NCBI GenBank assembly: GCA_963744905.1
Contig: CAVUUV010000007.1
Location: 186,001 to 250,000 of the forward strand
DNA length: 64,000 bases
Direction of reading: 5' to 3'
Origin: DATFFO01 sp963744905
Lineage (GTDB): Bacteria > Actinomycetota > Acidimicrobiia > Spongiisociales > ZC4RG35
The stretch's first letter is position 1. Every line of letters begins with the position of its first letter. Shown piece by piece: positions 25,238 to 33,619 of the stretch. Below the pieces are notes generated by a model. That model saw only the letters and a program-made list of their open reading frames with translations, had not been told where the DNA came from and did no database searches. Position numbers and translations under genes: made by a program.

Positions 25238-25701
25238 CTCGCATCACCCGACACTTCCAGGACGGCGTCGACGATCTGCGAATAGCCGGTGCACCGGCAG
25301 ATGTTGCCCGCCAGTGCAGTTCGCACCTCGTCCTCGGTTGGATGAGCGTTATCGGTCAACAGGGCGGTGATGGTCATGACGAACCCGGGCGTGCAGAAGC
25401 CGCACTGGACGGCTCCGGCCTTGATCATGGCTTTCTGGAGGTCGCTGAGGGTGTCTGCCTGGGCGATGCCCTCGATGGTGGTGACGCTTCCTCCCCAGGC
25501 GGCGTGGGCGGCGAACAGGCAAGAGTCCACCGGGCGCCCGTCGACCAGCACGGTGCAGGCCCCACACTCACCCTCGGCGCAGCCTTCTTTGGTCCCGGTG
25601 AGGCCTAGATCTTCGCGGAGAACCTCGAGCAGTGTTGCCCCAGGAGCCGCATCGACCGACTCCTCGCGCCCATTGACCGTCAGGTCCAATCGCATACTCA
25701 T
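25234..25701 (-). CDS. Molybdenum hydroxylase 2Fe-2S subunit (CoxS/XdhC-type)
   Basis: 155 aa. Both cluster motifs are complete: CAEGECGACTVLVDGRPVDSC for the plant-type cluster and CGFCTPGF plus CRCTGY for the C-terminal cluster. The N-terminus LDLTVNGREESVDAAPGATL is typical. It passes electrons between the Mo and FAD subunits of the same enzyme. It overlaps both neighbours by four bases (ATGA). Confidence 0.95.
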   Translation of the reverse strand: MSMRLDLTVNGREESVDAAPGATLLEVLREDLGLTGTKEGCAEGECGACTVLVDGRPVDSCLFAAHAAWGGSVTTIEGIAQADTLSDLQKAMIKAGAVQCGFCTPGFVMTITALLTDNAHPTEDEVRTALAGNICRCTGYSQIVDAVLEVSGDAR

Positions 25702-26582
25702 GCCTCCATGGCTCTGGCCCTGGCCACGCTCACCCCCCGAGCCAGGATGTTGCCCAGCACTCGACGTCGGTAGGAGGCGCTGGCTCGAGCATCGTCGATC
25801 GGTTGGGCTCGGGAGGCGACCAGGGCGGCGGCCTCGGCCACCCCGTCGTCGCTCAGGGCCGATTCGACCAGAATCGCCTCGGCCTCGGGGACCCGGAACG
25901 GTCTGGGAGCAACGGCGCCGGCGGCGATGCGGGCGTCTGTGAGAGATCCGCCCTCGAAGTGGAGTCGCACGGCCAGCCCGACCAGAGCCACCTCCATTGC
26001 CGTCCGGGGCGCCACCTTGAGATAAGTCTCACCCGATCCGGGGCCGCAGGCGCCACTCTCGAGAGCCACCACGATTTCATCGGGTCGGGCTGCGGTCGAT
26101 CGTCGATCGAGCACGAACTCATCGAGAGGGAGGGCTCGCTCTCCTCGGGATGAGGAGAGGTGAACCATGGTGTCGGCTACGAGGAGTGGAGGAAGGGTGT
26201 CGGCCGCCGGCGAGGCATTGCAGACGTTGCCTACCACTGTGCCCACTTCCTGGGTCTGCCATCCACCGACGGTGGCACAGGCTTCGGACAGCCCGGGTAG
26301 CGCCCCGGCGAGGGCCCCTTGCTCGACTACGAGTCGATGGGTGACGAGCGCCCCCAGGCGGACCCGACCCTGGTCCACTCCGTGGACGGCGAGCTCGGGT
26401 ATGCGGCCGATGTGGAGGAGCCGGGTGGGTGAGATCTCGCCCCGCAGGAGCTGCACCATGACGTCGGTGCCACCGGCCAGTATCCGGGTTTCCTCGCCGA
26501 GCTCGCCGAGGACGGCTTGTGCCTCTGACAGCGTGTGGACGGCTTTGAATCCAGCCAGGTCGGGGGAGAGAACCGTCGCCAT
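25698..26582 (-). CDS. Molybdenum hydroxylase FAD subunit (CoxM type)
   Basis: 294 aa. The FAD-binding motifs are ILAGGTDVMVQL near residue 35 and the TVGGWQTQEVGTVVGNVCNASPAADTLPPLL block around 105-135. The C-terminal CO-dehydrogenase flavoprotein domain is present (TDARIAAGAVAPRPFR). It is the first gene of the operon FAD, 2Fe-2S, Mo subunit, hydantoinase, DUF917, SDR. The ATG at 26582 lies only 9 bases from the shared AT-rich promoter/operator motif at 26591, which suggests a nearly leaderless mRNA. Confidence 0.94.
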   Translation of the reverse strand: MATVLSPDLAGFKAVHTLSEAQAVLGELGEETRILAGGTDVMVQLLRGEISPTRLLHIGRIPELAVHGVDQGRVRLGALVTHRLVVEQGALAGALPGLSEACATVGGWQTQEVGTVVGNVCNASPAADTLPPLLVADTMVHLSSSRGERALPLDEFVLDRRSTAARPDEIVVALESGACGPGSGETYLKVAPRTAMEVALVGLAVRLHFEGGSLTDARIAAGAVAPRPFRVPEAEAILVESALSDDGVAEAAALVASRAQPIDDARASASYRRRVLGNILARGVSVARARAMEA

Positions 26583-26590
26583 GGGCGACC

Positions 26591-26602
26591 GATCTTATAA
26601 CA
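26591..26602. promoter_or_regulatory. Shared motif GATCTTATAAY, site A (Mo-hydroxylase operon / GntR)
   Basis: GATCTTATAACA lies just upstream of the FAD-subunit start. Read on the minus strand it supplies TATAAG as a possible -10 element. It is one of six copies of the same motif in the 26.6-43.2 kb segment. Confidence 0.65.
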
Positions 26603-26604
26603 TT

Positions 26605-26634
26605 CCGCTTGGCCCGCCAAGGTGGGCCAAGCGG
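26605..26634. promoter_or_regulatory. 30-bp inverted repeat between the Mo-hydroxylase operon and GntR gene
   Basis: CCGCTTGGCCC and GGGCCAAGCGG are perfect 11-bp arms around 8 bases; CTTGGCCCGCCAAG inside it is a second perfect palindrome. The place, directly upstream of a GntR gene and its divergent operon, suits an autoregulatory operator. Confidence 0.5.
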
Positions 26635-26675
26635 CCCGTGATAGCCTCTCTAACCCGCTGCCTCGAGGTTGCCCA

Positions 26676-27338
26676 TTGCACGAATCAAGCGATGATTCAC
26701 TTCCCACCAGCCGGGTCGACCATGTGTATCGGGAGTTGCGCAGCGCCATAATCGACGGCGAGTACCCACCCGGGGCTCCCCTCCGTCATCAGGATCTGAC
26801 CCGGGTCTATGGGGTGAGCCTGATTCCCATTCGCGAAGCGATGAGGAAGCTGGAGATGGAGCGACTGGTGGAGGCGGTGCCCAACAAGGGGGCGCGGGTC
26901 GCCTCGATTTCGCCCGCCGACGTCCAGGACGTCTATGCCACCCGCATCGTTCTCGAACAGGAGGCCCTCCGTAGGGCGATGGGGAAGCTCGGCAAGGAAG
27001 GCCTGGCCGAGGTGCGACGCTGGCGCGACGAGATGGTCTCACTGGTGCGCCGGGACGACCCCGCCTTCTACGAGTTACATCGCCGGGTCCACTTCGCCAT
27101 CTACGAGGCATCCGGGTCGCCGTGGCTTCTCCACATGATCGAGATCCTGTGGAGCCACACCGAACGCCACCGGCGCCTGGCTGCCCGGGTTCGGGCCTTC
27201 GTCGACGTGGGTGACGATCACCATGGACGGATCATCGACGCCATCGCCACCGAAGACGCCGAGGCCGCCTTGGCCGCCCTGGAGGACGACCTCCGCCGCA
27301 CCTCCAATTTGGTGATCGAGGCTCACAGAAGGTCTTGA
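26676..27338 (+). CDS. GntR-family transcriptional regulator with FCD domain
   Basis: 220 aa. The winged helix-turn-helix is at about residues 10-75 (VYRELRSAIIDGEYPPGAPL, GVSLIPIREAMRKLEMERLV), followed by the FCD ligand-binding domain with DVYATRIVLEQEALRRA and ILWSHTERHRRLAARV, whose Asp/His residues usually hold a metal and a carboxylate ligand. The start is most likely TTG 26676 (GAGG 6-10 bases before). It is divergent from the Mo-hydroxylase operon and closely related to the regulator at 46252, so both may read related acids and bind related sites. Candidate controller of the GATCTTATAAY regulon. Confidence 0.9.
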   Translation: MHESSDDSLPTSRVDHVYRELRSAIIDGEYPPGAPLRHQDLTRVYGVSLIPIREAMRKLEMERLVEAVPNKGARVASISPADVQDVYATRIVLEQEALRRAMGKLGKEGLAEVRRWRDEMVSLVRRDDPAFYELHRRVHFAIYEASGSPWLLHMIEILWSHTERHRRLAARVRAFVDVGDDHHGRIIDAIATEDAEAALAALEDDLRRTSNLVIEAHRRS

Positions 27339-27358
27339 CCGGGACGACCCTGCCGACC

Positions 27359-28111
27359 TCAGAAGACGTTCAAGCCGAGCCCGCCGTCGATCCTGATCGT
27401 GACTCCTGTCATCGACGAGAAGGCCTCCGAGCACATGGCTGCCACCACCTCACCCAGCTGGGCCCGGGTGACCAGCCGCTGGAGAGGGGTGGCCTTGGTG
27501 ACCGCCGCCGCCCAGTCGGGGTCGAATGCCTCCAGGTCCTCGAGGCTGTCGAGGATCTGGCCGGGCGCTATGGCATTGACGGTGGCGTAGGGGGCCAGCT
27601 CTAGTGCCAGCTGTGCGGTTAGGTCCTCGACGCTCGCCTTGGCGAACCCGTAGGCGCCCCGGTTCCGGACCCCGGCTGAGACCGCCGACAGGTTGATCAC
27701 CCGGCCCCATCCGGACCGTCTGATGTGGGGGGCCGCCGCCCTGGCACACAGCCAGCTCCCTTTGAGGCTGGTCTCGATCACCCGGTTCCATTCGTCGCCG
27801 TCGACCTCTGAAAGGGGGGTGGCGCCATATGGTCCGGCGTTGTTCACCAATATCTCGAGCCCTCCCAGGGAATCGGCCACGTTGTCGACCATCTCTTCGA
27901 CCGCCCGCCCATCGCTCACGTCTGCCTGTATCGCAATGTGGGGCCCGCCCGGCACCGTCGGTAGGGAACCTGCCACCTGCGCCGCCTCCTTCGGCGAGTG
28001 GCGATGGTTGACGGCTACTCGAGCTCCCCTCTGGGCAAGGCTGTTGGCGATTGCCGCCCCCAGGTGGGAGGAGGCTCCCGTCACCAGCGCACGTCTGCCG
28101 GTCAGTTCCAT
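27359..28111 (-). CDS. Short-chain dehydrogenase/reductase, second paralogue
   Basis: 250 aa. GRRALVTGASSHLGAAIANSL is the cofactor site, with the same unusual HLG as the SDR at 19564. VNNAGPYG is the structural motif and SAVSAGVRNRGAYGFAKAS holds the catalytic Ser, Tyr and Lys. The ending MTGVTIRIDGGLGLNVF also mirrors the paralogue. It probably acts on a hydroxy or keto intermediate. It is convergent with the GntR gene and divergent from the NIPSNAP gene, with a 65-bp promoter region that does not carry the TTATAA motif. Confidence 0.9.
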   Translation of the reverse strand: MELTGRRALVTGASSHLGAAIANSLAQRGARVAVNHRHSPKEAAQVAGSLPTVPGGPHIAIQADVSDGRAVEEMVDNVADSLGGLEILVNNAGPYGATPLSEVDGDEWNRVIETSLKGSWLCARAAAPHIRRSGWGRVINLSAVSAGVRNRGAYGFAKASVEDLTAQLALELAPYATVNAIAPGQILDSLEDLEAFDPDWAAAVTKATPLQRLVTRAQLGEVVAAMCSEAFSSMTGVTIRIDGGLGLNVF

Positions 28112-28176
28112 GACGCCCCCAGGGTGGCCGGTTCGGTCGCTCCGTCGTAAGGTGCTGTTTCCCTCGAGGACATCGC

Positions 28177-28488
28177 ATGCTGATCGAAATCCGCCGCTAC
28201 ACCCTGGTGCCCGGCCGTCGCGACGAGTTCGTCGGCTGGTTCGAGAGCGAGGTCGTGCCCGCCATGGCTCGAACCGGTATGAGGATTCTGGGGAGTTTCG
28301 AGTCCCTCGATGATCCGGACGTATTCGTGTACCTGCGCGGATTCGTAGACGAGGCCGAGCGGAGCCGCCTCACCGAAGCCTTCTACGAAAGCGATGCCTG
28401 GCGAGGGGGGATGCGGGCCAGGGCCATGGAGCTGGAAGTCGATTACGAGGTGGAGCTCGTCACCTCCACCCCCGGTTCGGCGATCTGA
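28177..28488 (+). CDS. NIPSNAP-family small protein
   Basis: 103 aa. The start MLIEIRRYTLVPGRRDEFVGWF and the middle ILGSFESLDDPDVFVYLRGFVDEAER follow the NIPSNAP pattern, a dimeric alpha/beta barrel that appears near degradative enzymes in bacteria. No catalytic role is established for most members. It is monocistronic within the catabolic island, with GAGGA upstream of ATG 28177, and is convergent with the hydroxyacid dehydrogenase gene. Confidence 0.85.
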   Translation: MLIEIRRYTLVPGRRDEFVGWFESEVVPAMARTGMRILGSFESLDDPDVFVYLRGFVDEAERSRLTEAFYESDAWRGGMRARAMELEVDYEVELVTSTPGSAI

Positions 28489-28514
28489 TCCGACCCTCTC
28501 CCGGGCCCCGGTAG

Positions 28515-29450
28515 TCAGAGAACCTGGTTGATCCATTGTCCCTCTCCGATCAGGGCGTCGGCGTTGGCCTCGATGATCTCGACCAGCCGCGGCGTGAGGC
28601 GATCCGATACCCAGGCCATATGGGGGGTGATGATCACCCGTGGGTGGTCCCACAGAGGTGAGTCGCCCGGGAGCGGCTCCTCGGCGGTGACGTCGAGGCC
28701 GGCCCCGGCCACCGTTCCCTCCTGGAGCGCAGCCAGCAAGGCCTCTTCGTCGAGCACAGATCCTCGACCCACGTTGACCAGCCAACCTCCCCCCAATGCC
28801 GCCAGATGCCGGGCACCGATCAGGCCCTCTGTCTGGCGAGTCTGGGGCAGAGTGAGGATCACGGCATCGGAGCGCCGGAACAACGATACGAGGCCCTCGG
28901 GCCCCACGACCTGGGGGACCACGCCGGCATAAGCATCCGGCCGGCGCTTGCAGCCGATGACCTCCATCCCCAGGGCGAGGACCCGCCGGGCCACCGCTTC
29001 GCCGATGGATCCGAGCCCGACGACCCCCACCGTGATCCCCTCGGTCTCGTAGGCCCTGCCGATACGCCAGTCATGGTGTCGGGAGTTGCGCAGCGCCGGC
29101 CCCAGGCCTCTGAGGAGGGCCAGGAGGAGGGCGAGGGCGTGGTCGGCAACGGCAGGCGAATGGGCCCCCCGTGCCGATGTCAGGACCACCCCATTGGACC
29201 GAAGGGCATCGAGGGGAAACTGGTCATAACCCGCCGAGATCGCCTGCACCCAGCGCAGGCCCGGCACCAGGTAGGAGTCTTCCCACCGGTAGGTGATCAA
29301 ACCGGCTGCTCCCCGACCGAGCTCCGCCGCCATCTCGGCCTCCTCGTCGGGCGTCGAGAGGTACAGATTGGCCAGTTGGCGGAGAGCGTCGTCGAGACCG
29401 GGCCCGTGGAGCGGATGCAAGACGACGAGCGGTTGGGTGGATTCTGCCAT
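28515..29450 (-). CDS. D-2-hydroxyacid dehydrogenase family protein
   Basis: 311 aa. The NAD-binding motif is VGVVGLGSIGEAVARRVLALG (about 142-162), followed by the catalytic-type residues in GARHLAALGGGWLVNVGRGSVLDE (Arg), AGLDVTAEEPLP (Glu) and ITPHMAW (His). It would interconvert a 2-keto acid and a D-2-hydroxy acid. The start is ATG 29450 (AESTQPLVVL), 13 bases from shared motif site B, so the mRNA is nearly leaderless. It is divergent from the DUF1177 gene, and both probably answer to the same signal. Confidence 0.9.
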   Translation of the reverse strand: MAESTQPLVVLHPLHGPGLDDALRQLANLYLSTPDEEAEMAAELGRGAAGLITYRWEDSYLVPGLRWVQAISAGYDQFPLDALRSNGVVLTSARGAHSPAVADHALALLLALLRGLGPALRNSRHHDWRIGRAYETEGITVGVVGLGSIGEAVARRVLALGMEVIGCKRRPDAYAGVVPQVVGPEGLVSLFRRSDAVILTLPQTRQTEGLIGARHLAALGGGWLVNVGRGSVLDEEALLAALQEGTVAGAGLDVTAEEPLPGDSPLWDHPRVIITPHMAWVSDRLTPRLVEIIEANADALIGEGQWINQVL

Positions 29451-29462
29451 GGCCCTTGGCGA

Positions 29463-29475
29463 GATTATAAGATCC
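29463..29475. promoter_or_regulatory. Shared motif, site B (hydroxyacid dehydrogenase / DUF1177)
   Basis: GATTATAAGATCC; on the minus strand GGATCTTATAATC with TATAAT ending 14 bases before the hydroxyacid dehydrogenase start. It is in the divergent promoter region shared with the DUF1177 gene. Confidence 0.7.
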
Positions 29476-29525
29476 ACATCCGAGCCGGCCGGGAACCGAA
29501 CCGGCGCCCAGGGAGGTCGTTTGGC

Positions 29526-30449
29526 ATGTACGAGGTCATGGAAACCATTCAACTGCTGGATGGCCCGGTCCGGGGCGAAGAGGTGGCCGATCGCCTGCAG
29601 AAGTCAGGTCTTGAGCCGCTGGTCTCCCATGTCGAGGAGGAGGGCGGCGCCACCGATTTCATCCAGGTGACGGTTCCTGGTCTGCGCGGTCGGTCGGTCG
29701 GCGGTGACGCACCCACGCTCGGCATCGTGGGTCGACTGGGAGGAATAGGGGCTCGTCCGGGAGCGGTGGGCCTCGTGTCCGATGGTGACGGCGCGGTGGC
29801 GGCGCTGGCGTGCTCCCTTCGGATGGCGGCGCGGGCGCAACGCGGAGACCTATTGGAGGGCGATGTGGTGATCGCCACACACGTCTGCCCGGAAGCGCCC
29901 ACCGAGCCCCACGACCCGGTGCCCTTCATGGGAAGCCCGGTGAGCATGGCCACCATGAATCGGCTCGAGGTGGCCGGGTCGATGGACGCAGTCCTGGTGG
30001 TCGATGCCACCAAGGGAAATCGGGTGATCAACTGGAGGGGGATCGCAATCACTCCCACCGTACGCCAGGGGTGGATTCTCCCGGTTGCACCGGATCTGCT
30101 CGACGTCTACGAGCATGTGTGCGGAACGGCCCCCCGGGTTCTTCCCCTGTCGATGTTCGATGTCACCCCCTACGGGAACGGGCTCTACCACGTCAACTCG
30201 ATACTCCAACCGGCCGTAGCCACCCGGGCGCCGGTGGTAGGCGTAGCGGTCACCGCCGAGACGGCCGTCCCCGGCTCGGCGACGAATGCTTCCCACCCCG
30301 AAGACATCGGGTTGGCCGTCGCCTTCTGCCTGGAGACGGCGCAACGGTTCGGTCAGGGGCGTGTCACGTTCTATGACGCGGATCAGGCGAAGCTGGCGGT
30401 TGCGCGCTATGGGGAGATGACCGGTCTGCAGACGAGCGGATCGGAGTGA
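29526..30449 (+). CDS. DUF1177 domain protein
   Basis: 307 aa. Long stretches fit the DUF1177 family as I know it: GGDAPTLGIVGRLGGIGARP, GLVSDGDGAVAALA, VVIATHVCPEAPTEPHDPVP, KGNRVINWRGIAITPTV, DVTPYGNGLYHVNSILQP and AETAVPGSATNASH. The conserved His, Asp and Cys positions (THVCP, PHDPVPFM) suggest a metal- or acid-dependent hydrolase, but no activity is established. Family members often lie beside DUF917 and peptide transport genes, as here. Start ATG 29526 has GGGAGG upstream; it is transcribed away from the shared motif site B. Confidence 0.88.
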   Translation: MYEVMETIQLLDGPVRGEEVADRLQKSGLEPLVSHVEEEGGATDFIQVTVPGLRGRSVGGDAPTLGIVGRLGGIGARPGAVGLVSDGDGAVAALACSLRMAARAQRGDLLEGDVVIATHVCPEAPTEPHDPVPFMGSPVSMATMNRLEVAGSMDAVLVVDATKGNRVINWRGIAITPTVRQGWILPVAPDLLDVYEHVCGTAPRVLPLSMFDVTPYGNGLYHVNSILQPAVATRAPVVGVAVTAETAVPGSATNASHPEDIGLAVAFCLETAQRFGQGRVTFYDADQAKLAVARYGEMTGLQTSGSE

Positions 30450-30471
30450 GGACCAGGGGTCAGGGCCGTAC

Positions 30472-31500
30472 TCACCCGGCCCCGGCCGCCCGGGCGAAGC
30501 GCAGCAGCATCTCCTCCAGGCCGGCCCCCTCCAGGGGGATCGGTACGGCGGTCACCGCATCCACCCCGGCCTCTTTCAGCTCGGAGATTCTGGAGCGAAC
30601 CGAGGGGGCCGATCCGGCCAGGCAGAAGTGGTCGATCCACTCGTCGGGGACCCCCCGGGCAAGCTCTGCGTGATCGGCGTGGCCGTACCCGGTGTCGGAG
30701 ACCAGGGCAGCGAGTTGGGGCGGAACCTCCACCCCGGCCAGTTCGAAACTGGCGTAGCGGGGATGATGAGTGATCAGATGGCGGACCAGGCCCGGACGCA
30801 TGGCCGCCCTCGCCTCGTCCGGCGATGAATCCGACACAGCCACATCGAGGCGGGCGATGAGCCTGATTGCCCGTTCGTCCCGGCCCGCCCGACGCAGGCC
30901 TGCTTCCAGGTGATGGCGCACCGTTTCAACCATCGTCACAGAGGCCAGACCCTGCACCATCACCTGGTCCGCCACCTCCCCCGCCAGCTCGAGCATTCGT
31001 GGGCCGTTGGTGGCGATCATGATCGGTATCCCGGGTCTGGGGGTGAAGTCGAGGGCGGTATCGTGGAAGGTGACGATTTCGCCTTCGAGGTCCACACGGC
31101 GGCCCTCCAGTAGGGCTCGAATCAGACCGATTGCCTCCCTCATAGCGGTCAGCGGTTTCCTCTTTTCGATGCCCATGGCAGAGAGTCCGGAGATGCCGGC
31201 CCCGAGACCGAGCGTGAACCGACCCGCGGTGATCTCGTCGACGGTCGCAGCCGCAACCGCCGTCAGAGCGGGGTGACGAACGTATGGGTCGGTGACGCAG
31301 ACGCCGAGATTCAAGCCGCGAACGCGAGCGCCCAGTGTGCCCAGCAGCACCCAGCAGTCCCTGAAGAACCGCTCGTCGGCCAACCACAGGCGCTCGAAGC
31401 CGATGGTCTGGGCCTGTTCTGCCAGATGGACGAGCTCTCCGGGTCGGTGCCGGCCCAGAACCAGCAGCTCCAGGGGCAGGATCGGCGTATTCCTGGGCAT
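30472..31500 (-). CDS. LLM-class flavin-dependent oxidoreductase, first copy
   Basis: 342-aa bacterial-luciferase-like protein (TIM barrel). GELVHLAEQAQTIGFERLWLADERFF, DPYVRHPALTAVAAATVDEITAGRFTLGLGAG and PIMIATNGPRMLELAGEVADQVMVQG are the family segments. In actinobacteria many such proteins use F420, others FMN. It is the last gene of the operon DapA-like, DUF917, LLM: it begins 15 bp after the DUF917 stop. It is paralogous to the gene at 34275. The reaction is probably reduction or oxidative cleavage of a pathway intermediate. Confidence 0.9.
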   Translation of the reverse strand: MPRNTPILPLELLVLGRHRPGELVHLAEQAQTIGFERLWLADERFFRDCWVLLGTLGARVRGLNLGVCVTDPYVRHPALTAVAAATVDEITAGRFTLGLGAGISGLSAMGIEKRKPLTAMREAIGLIRALLEGRRVDLEGEIVTFHDTALDFTPRPGIPIMIATNGPRMLELAGEVADQVMVQGLASVTMVETVRHHLEAGLRRAGRDERAIRLIARLDVAVSDSSPDEARAAMRPGLVRHLITHHPRYASFELAGVEVPPQLAALVSDTGYGHADHAELARGVPDEWIDHFCLAGSAPSVRSRISELKEAGVDAVTAVPIPLEGAGLEEMLLRFARAAGAG

Positions 31501-31515
31501 CGGGTCGTGCTCCTG

Positions 31516-32655
31516 CTACCCATCCGCCGAGAGCGGGCGGTATTCGATATCTATCCCGTAGTGGCGGGGTTCGGTCGCAGCGAGCGCCGCGCCCGATCGG
31601 AACGGAGTCCGGGCAGGGATGCCGATCACAGCAACCTGTCGATCGACGTCCAGTTCGGTGTTGGATATCGGCTCGGCGTCGCCCGCGTCCACGATGGCCA
31701 CGATGTCGGGGCTCATGGCAGCGGGTTGCCCGTCGATACGGACCAGGTGGTGTTCGTTGCGGAACCAGACGGCGGCCTGCCGGTTCCGATAAGGCCCCGA
31801 TCCAGCGATCTCGGTGGTGCCGTCCATGTATCCATCGGGTGAGTCTCGCCAGGTGCGGTCGACGACAACTCCCTCGAACAGGAGTCGACCGCCCACGGCC
31901 TCGATCGCCGCCGTGACGGGCGCCGCGTCCGCTTCGCGAGCTGCCAGCACCCTCCTGCCCACGGTGAGACACTCCGAGAGCGTCCCCGTGACCATGGCTC
32001 CTTTTGCCTGGGAAGCCATCAGCGGAAAGGCGGCATGGGAGCAGGATGCGCCCATGTCGACCGCCTTGGTGACCCGTGAGACCATCTTCCCAACTCGTTC
32101 GGCGACGAGCGGACTGGGGCAGTCTGTCATGATCAGTGCGTTTCCCCATGGGTCGCAAATGGCCAGAGGCCATGTGGGCAGGCCCAGGATTGCCGGTAAT
32201 GCCTGACTCATCTCGGGTAGTGCCCGGCCGATGTAGTCGCCGTCGATCAGCGTTCGCCCCGACCGCGCCGCGGCATCTACCGCCACCAGCGTATTGGAGG
32301 GCCCCAGCTCGAAAGGGACGATGGCGCCTATCCGGCGAGCGAGATGTTGCTCGAGCTGGTCGACCGCACGCAACCAGGGATGTGGATGGCGTTCTTCATC
32401 CACTCCGAAGGCCTGCCTCTCGGAGCGGCTCATGGGCGGGTGGGGAGCGATCGATCCCATTCCGTACACCGAGCAGGTGAGGGTGTCCCCGGGGACCTCG
32501 TCGATGCTCGACCAGGACACCTCGATGCCGTCCTCTCGCAGCGCCGTCATGTAGTTCCTGCCACGGGAGGCCAGTCCTCCCCCTCCAGTGGCATACATGC
32601 CCAGGCCCAGGATGAGCGCCTCGGCGTCGTCATTGGATCGAATCGACCCGGTCAT
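31516..32655 (-). CDS. DUF917 (S-methyl thiohydantoin desulfurase-like) protein, intact copy
   Basis: 379 aa. The start SNDDAEALILGLGMYATGGGG, VYGMGSIAPHPPMS, FELGPSNTLVAVDAAARSGR, IDGDYIGRALPEM and AVDMGASCSHAAFPLMA are the DUF917 landmarks, and the C-terminal half ends VAVIGIPARTPFRSG. It differs clearly from the frameshifted copy at 20318, so the two are old paralogues, not a recent duplication. The ATG overlaps the TGA of the DapA-like gene by one base (TGATG). Proposed role: ring opening or deamidation of a hydantoin-like compound. Confidence 0.88.
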   Translation of the reverse strand: MTGSIRSNDDAEALILGLGMYATGGGGLASRGRNYMTALREDGIEVSWSSIDEVPGDTLTCSVYGMGSIAPHPPMSRSERQAFGVDEERHPHPWLRAVDQLEQHLARRIGAIVPFELGPSNTLVAVDAAARSGRTLIDGDYIGRALPEMSQALPAILGLPTWPLAICDPWGNALIMTDCPSPLVAERVGKMVSRVTKAVDMGASCSHAAFPLMASQAKGAMVTGTLSECLTVGRRVLAAREADAAPVTAAIEAVGGRLLFEGVVVDRTWRDSPDGYMDGTTEIAGSGPYRNRQAAVWFRNEHHLVRIDGQPAAMSPDIVAIVDAGDAEPISNTELDVDRQVAVIGIPARTPFRSGAALAATEPRHYGIDIEYRPLSADG

Positions 32656-33554
32656 CAGCTCGACTGCTCCTGTGTCATGCGGGCGGCCGCCTCGCCGACC
32701 CGCAGCCTGGTCTGCTCATCGATTTCGATCAGAGGAGGTCGGACGCCTCCGCCCTTCAGCCCGACAGTGTCCATGGCGGCCTTGACTGCCGCCACGTTGT
32801 ACGCATCTCCGTGCAGCGCTCTGATGTCCTCGAAGTCGAGACACCGTTCACGGATCGACAAGGCCCGCTCCATGTCTCCCTTCTCGAGGGCAATCTGCAT
32901 CTCCAATGCCAGATGGGGAGCGAAGTTGGCCAGACCGGAGGTGAAGCCGACCGATCCGGCCAGGTGGAAGAACGGGGCGTATCGTTCGGCGATGCCACAC
33001 GTCCACAGGACCCCGGAGTCGTCTTGGGCGACGGTGCGGCGAAACCGGGCGATGTCACGCTCGGCGTACTTGCAGCCAACGATCAAGGGATGATCGAGCA
33101 GCGTGCCCAGGTGTTGGTCGTCGGGCAACCCTCGCTTGTAGACCACCGCAGGAAGGCCGGCCTCGTCGATGATGGATCGCCAGAATCCGCACAAGCCTGC
33201 CGAGGCGACGTAGGGCTGTTGGCGGGGAAGGGCGAGTACACCTGCCACTCCCAGTTGGCGAGCCCGTCGGGCCATCTGCAAGGAAACCGGGTACTCGTGA
33301 CCGATTCCTGGAACCACCAACGCATCTCCGGCCACGTCCAGGGCCGTCTCGACCAGCAGGGTCCATTCTTCGGGCGCGAGCGAGAAGGCTTCGCCGGTGT
33401 TGCCACCCACGTAGAGCAGACCGACGCCGCTTTCCACCAGGTAGCTCAGGTTGTCCGCCAGGGCGGAACGATCGATGCGGGTCAGGTCGTGGGTGAAGGG
33501 GGTGACCGGGGTCACCCCGACTCCCGCGAGCGCATTTCTCAGCTGGACTGTCAC
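32655..33554 (-). CDS. Dihydrodipicolinate synthase/KdgD-family lyase
   Basis: 299-aa class I aldolase-type TIM barrel. GVTPVTPFTHD, YVGGNTGEAFSLAPEEW (GGNTGE is typical of the dehydratase/aldolase branch rather than DapA proper), VVYKRGLP with the conserved Tyr, and GCKYAERD with the Schiff-base Lys are visible. It could split or dehydrate a keto acid such as a deoxy-sugar acid or a pathway-specific keto acid. The start is GTG 33554, with GGGAGGA seven bases before. First gene of a three-gene operon with DUF917 and the LLM enzyme, divergent from a SnoaL-like gene across shared motif site C. Confidence 0.88.
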   Translation of the reverse strand: MTVQLRNALAGVGVTPVTPFTHDLTRIDRSALADNLSYLVESGVGLLYVGGNTGEAFSLAPEEWTLLVETALDVAGDALVVPGIGHEYPVSLQMARRARQLGVAGVLALPRQQPYVASAGLCGFWRSIIDEAGLPAVVYKRGLPDDQHLGTLLDHPLIVGCKYAERDIARFRRTVAQDDSGVLWTCGIAERYAPFFHLAGSVGFTSGLANFAPHLALEMQIALEKGDMERALSIRERCLDFEDIRALHGDAYNVAAVKAAMDTVGLKGGGVRPPLIEIDEQTRLRVGEAAARMTQEQSS

Positions 33555-33586
33555 GGACGATCCTCCCGACCGCTAGGGTGGCAATC

Positions 33587-33601
33587 GATATTATAAGATC
33601 C
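33587..33601. promoter_or_regulatory. Shared motif, site C (DapA-like operon / SnoaL-like gene)
   Basis: GATATTATAAGATCC; minus strand GGATCTTATAATATC. TATAAG on the plus strand is followed after about 10 bases by AGAGGAGGA and GTG 33620, so it can serve as -10 for the SnoaL-like gene; TATAAT on the minus strand faces the DapA-like gene. Confidence 0.7.
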
Positions 33602-33619
33602 AAGAGGAGGAGGATCGGG

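Noticed and set aside
22958..26582. Aerobic CO dehydrogenase (coxMSL)
   Set aside because: Gene order and folds are similar, but the large subunit lacks the AYRGAGR/Cys active-site loop of true CoxL and sits with hydantoinase and DUF917 genes.
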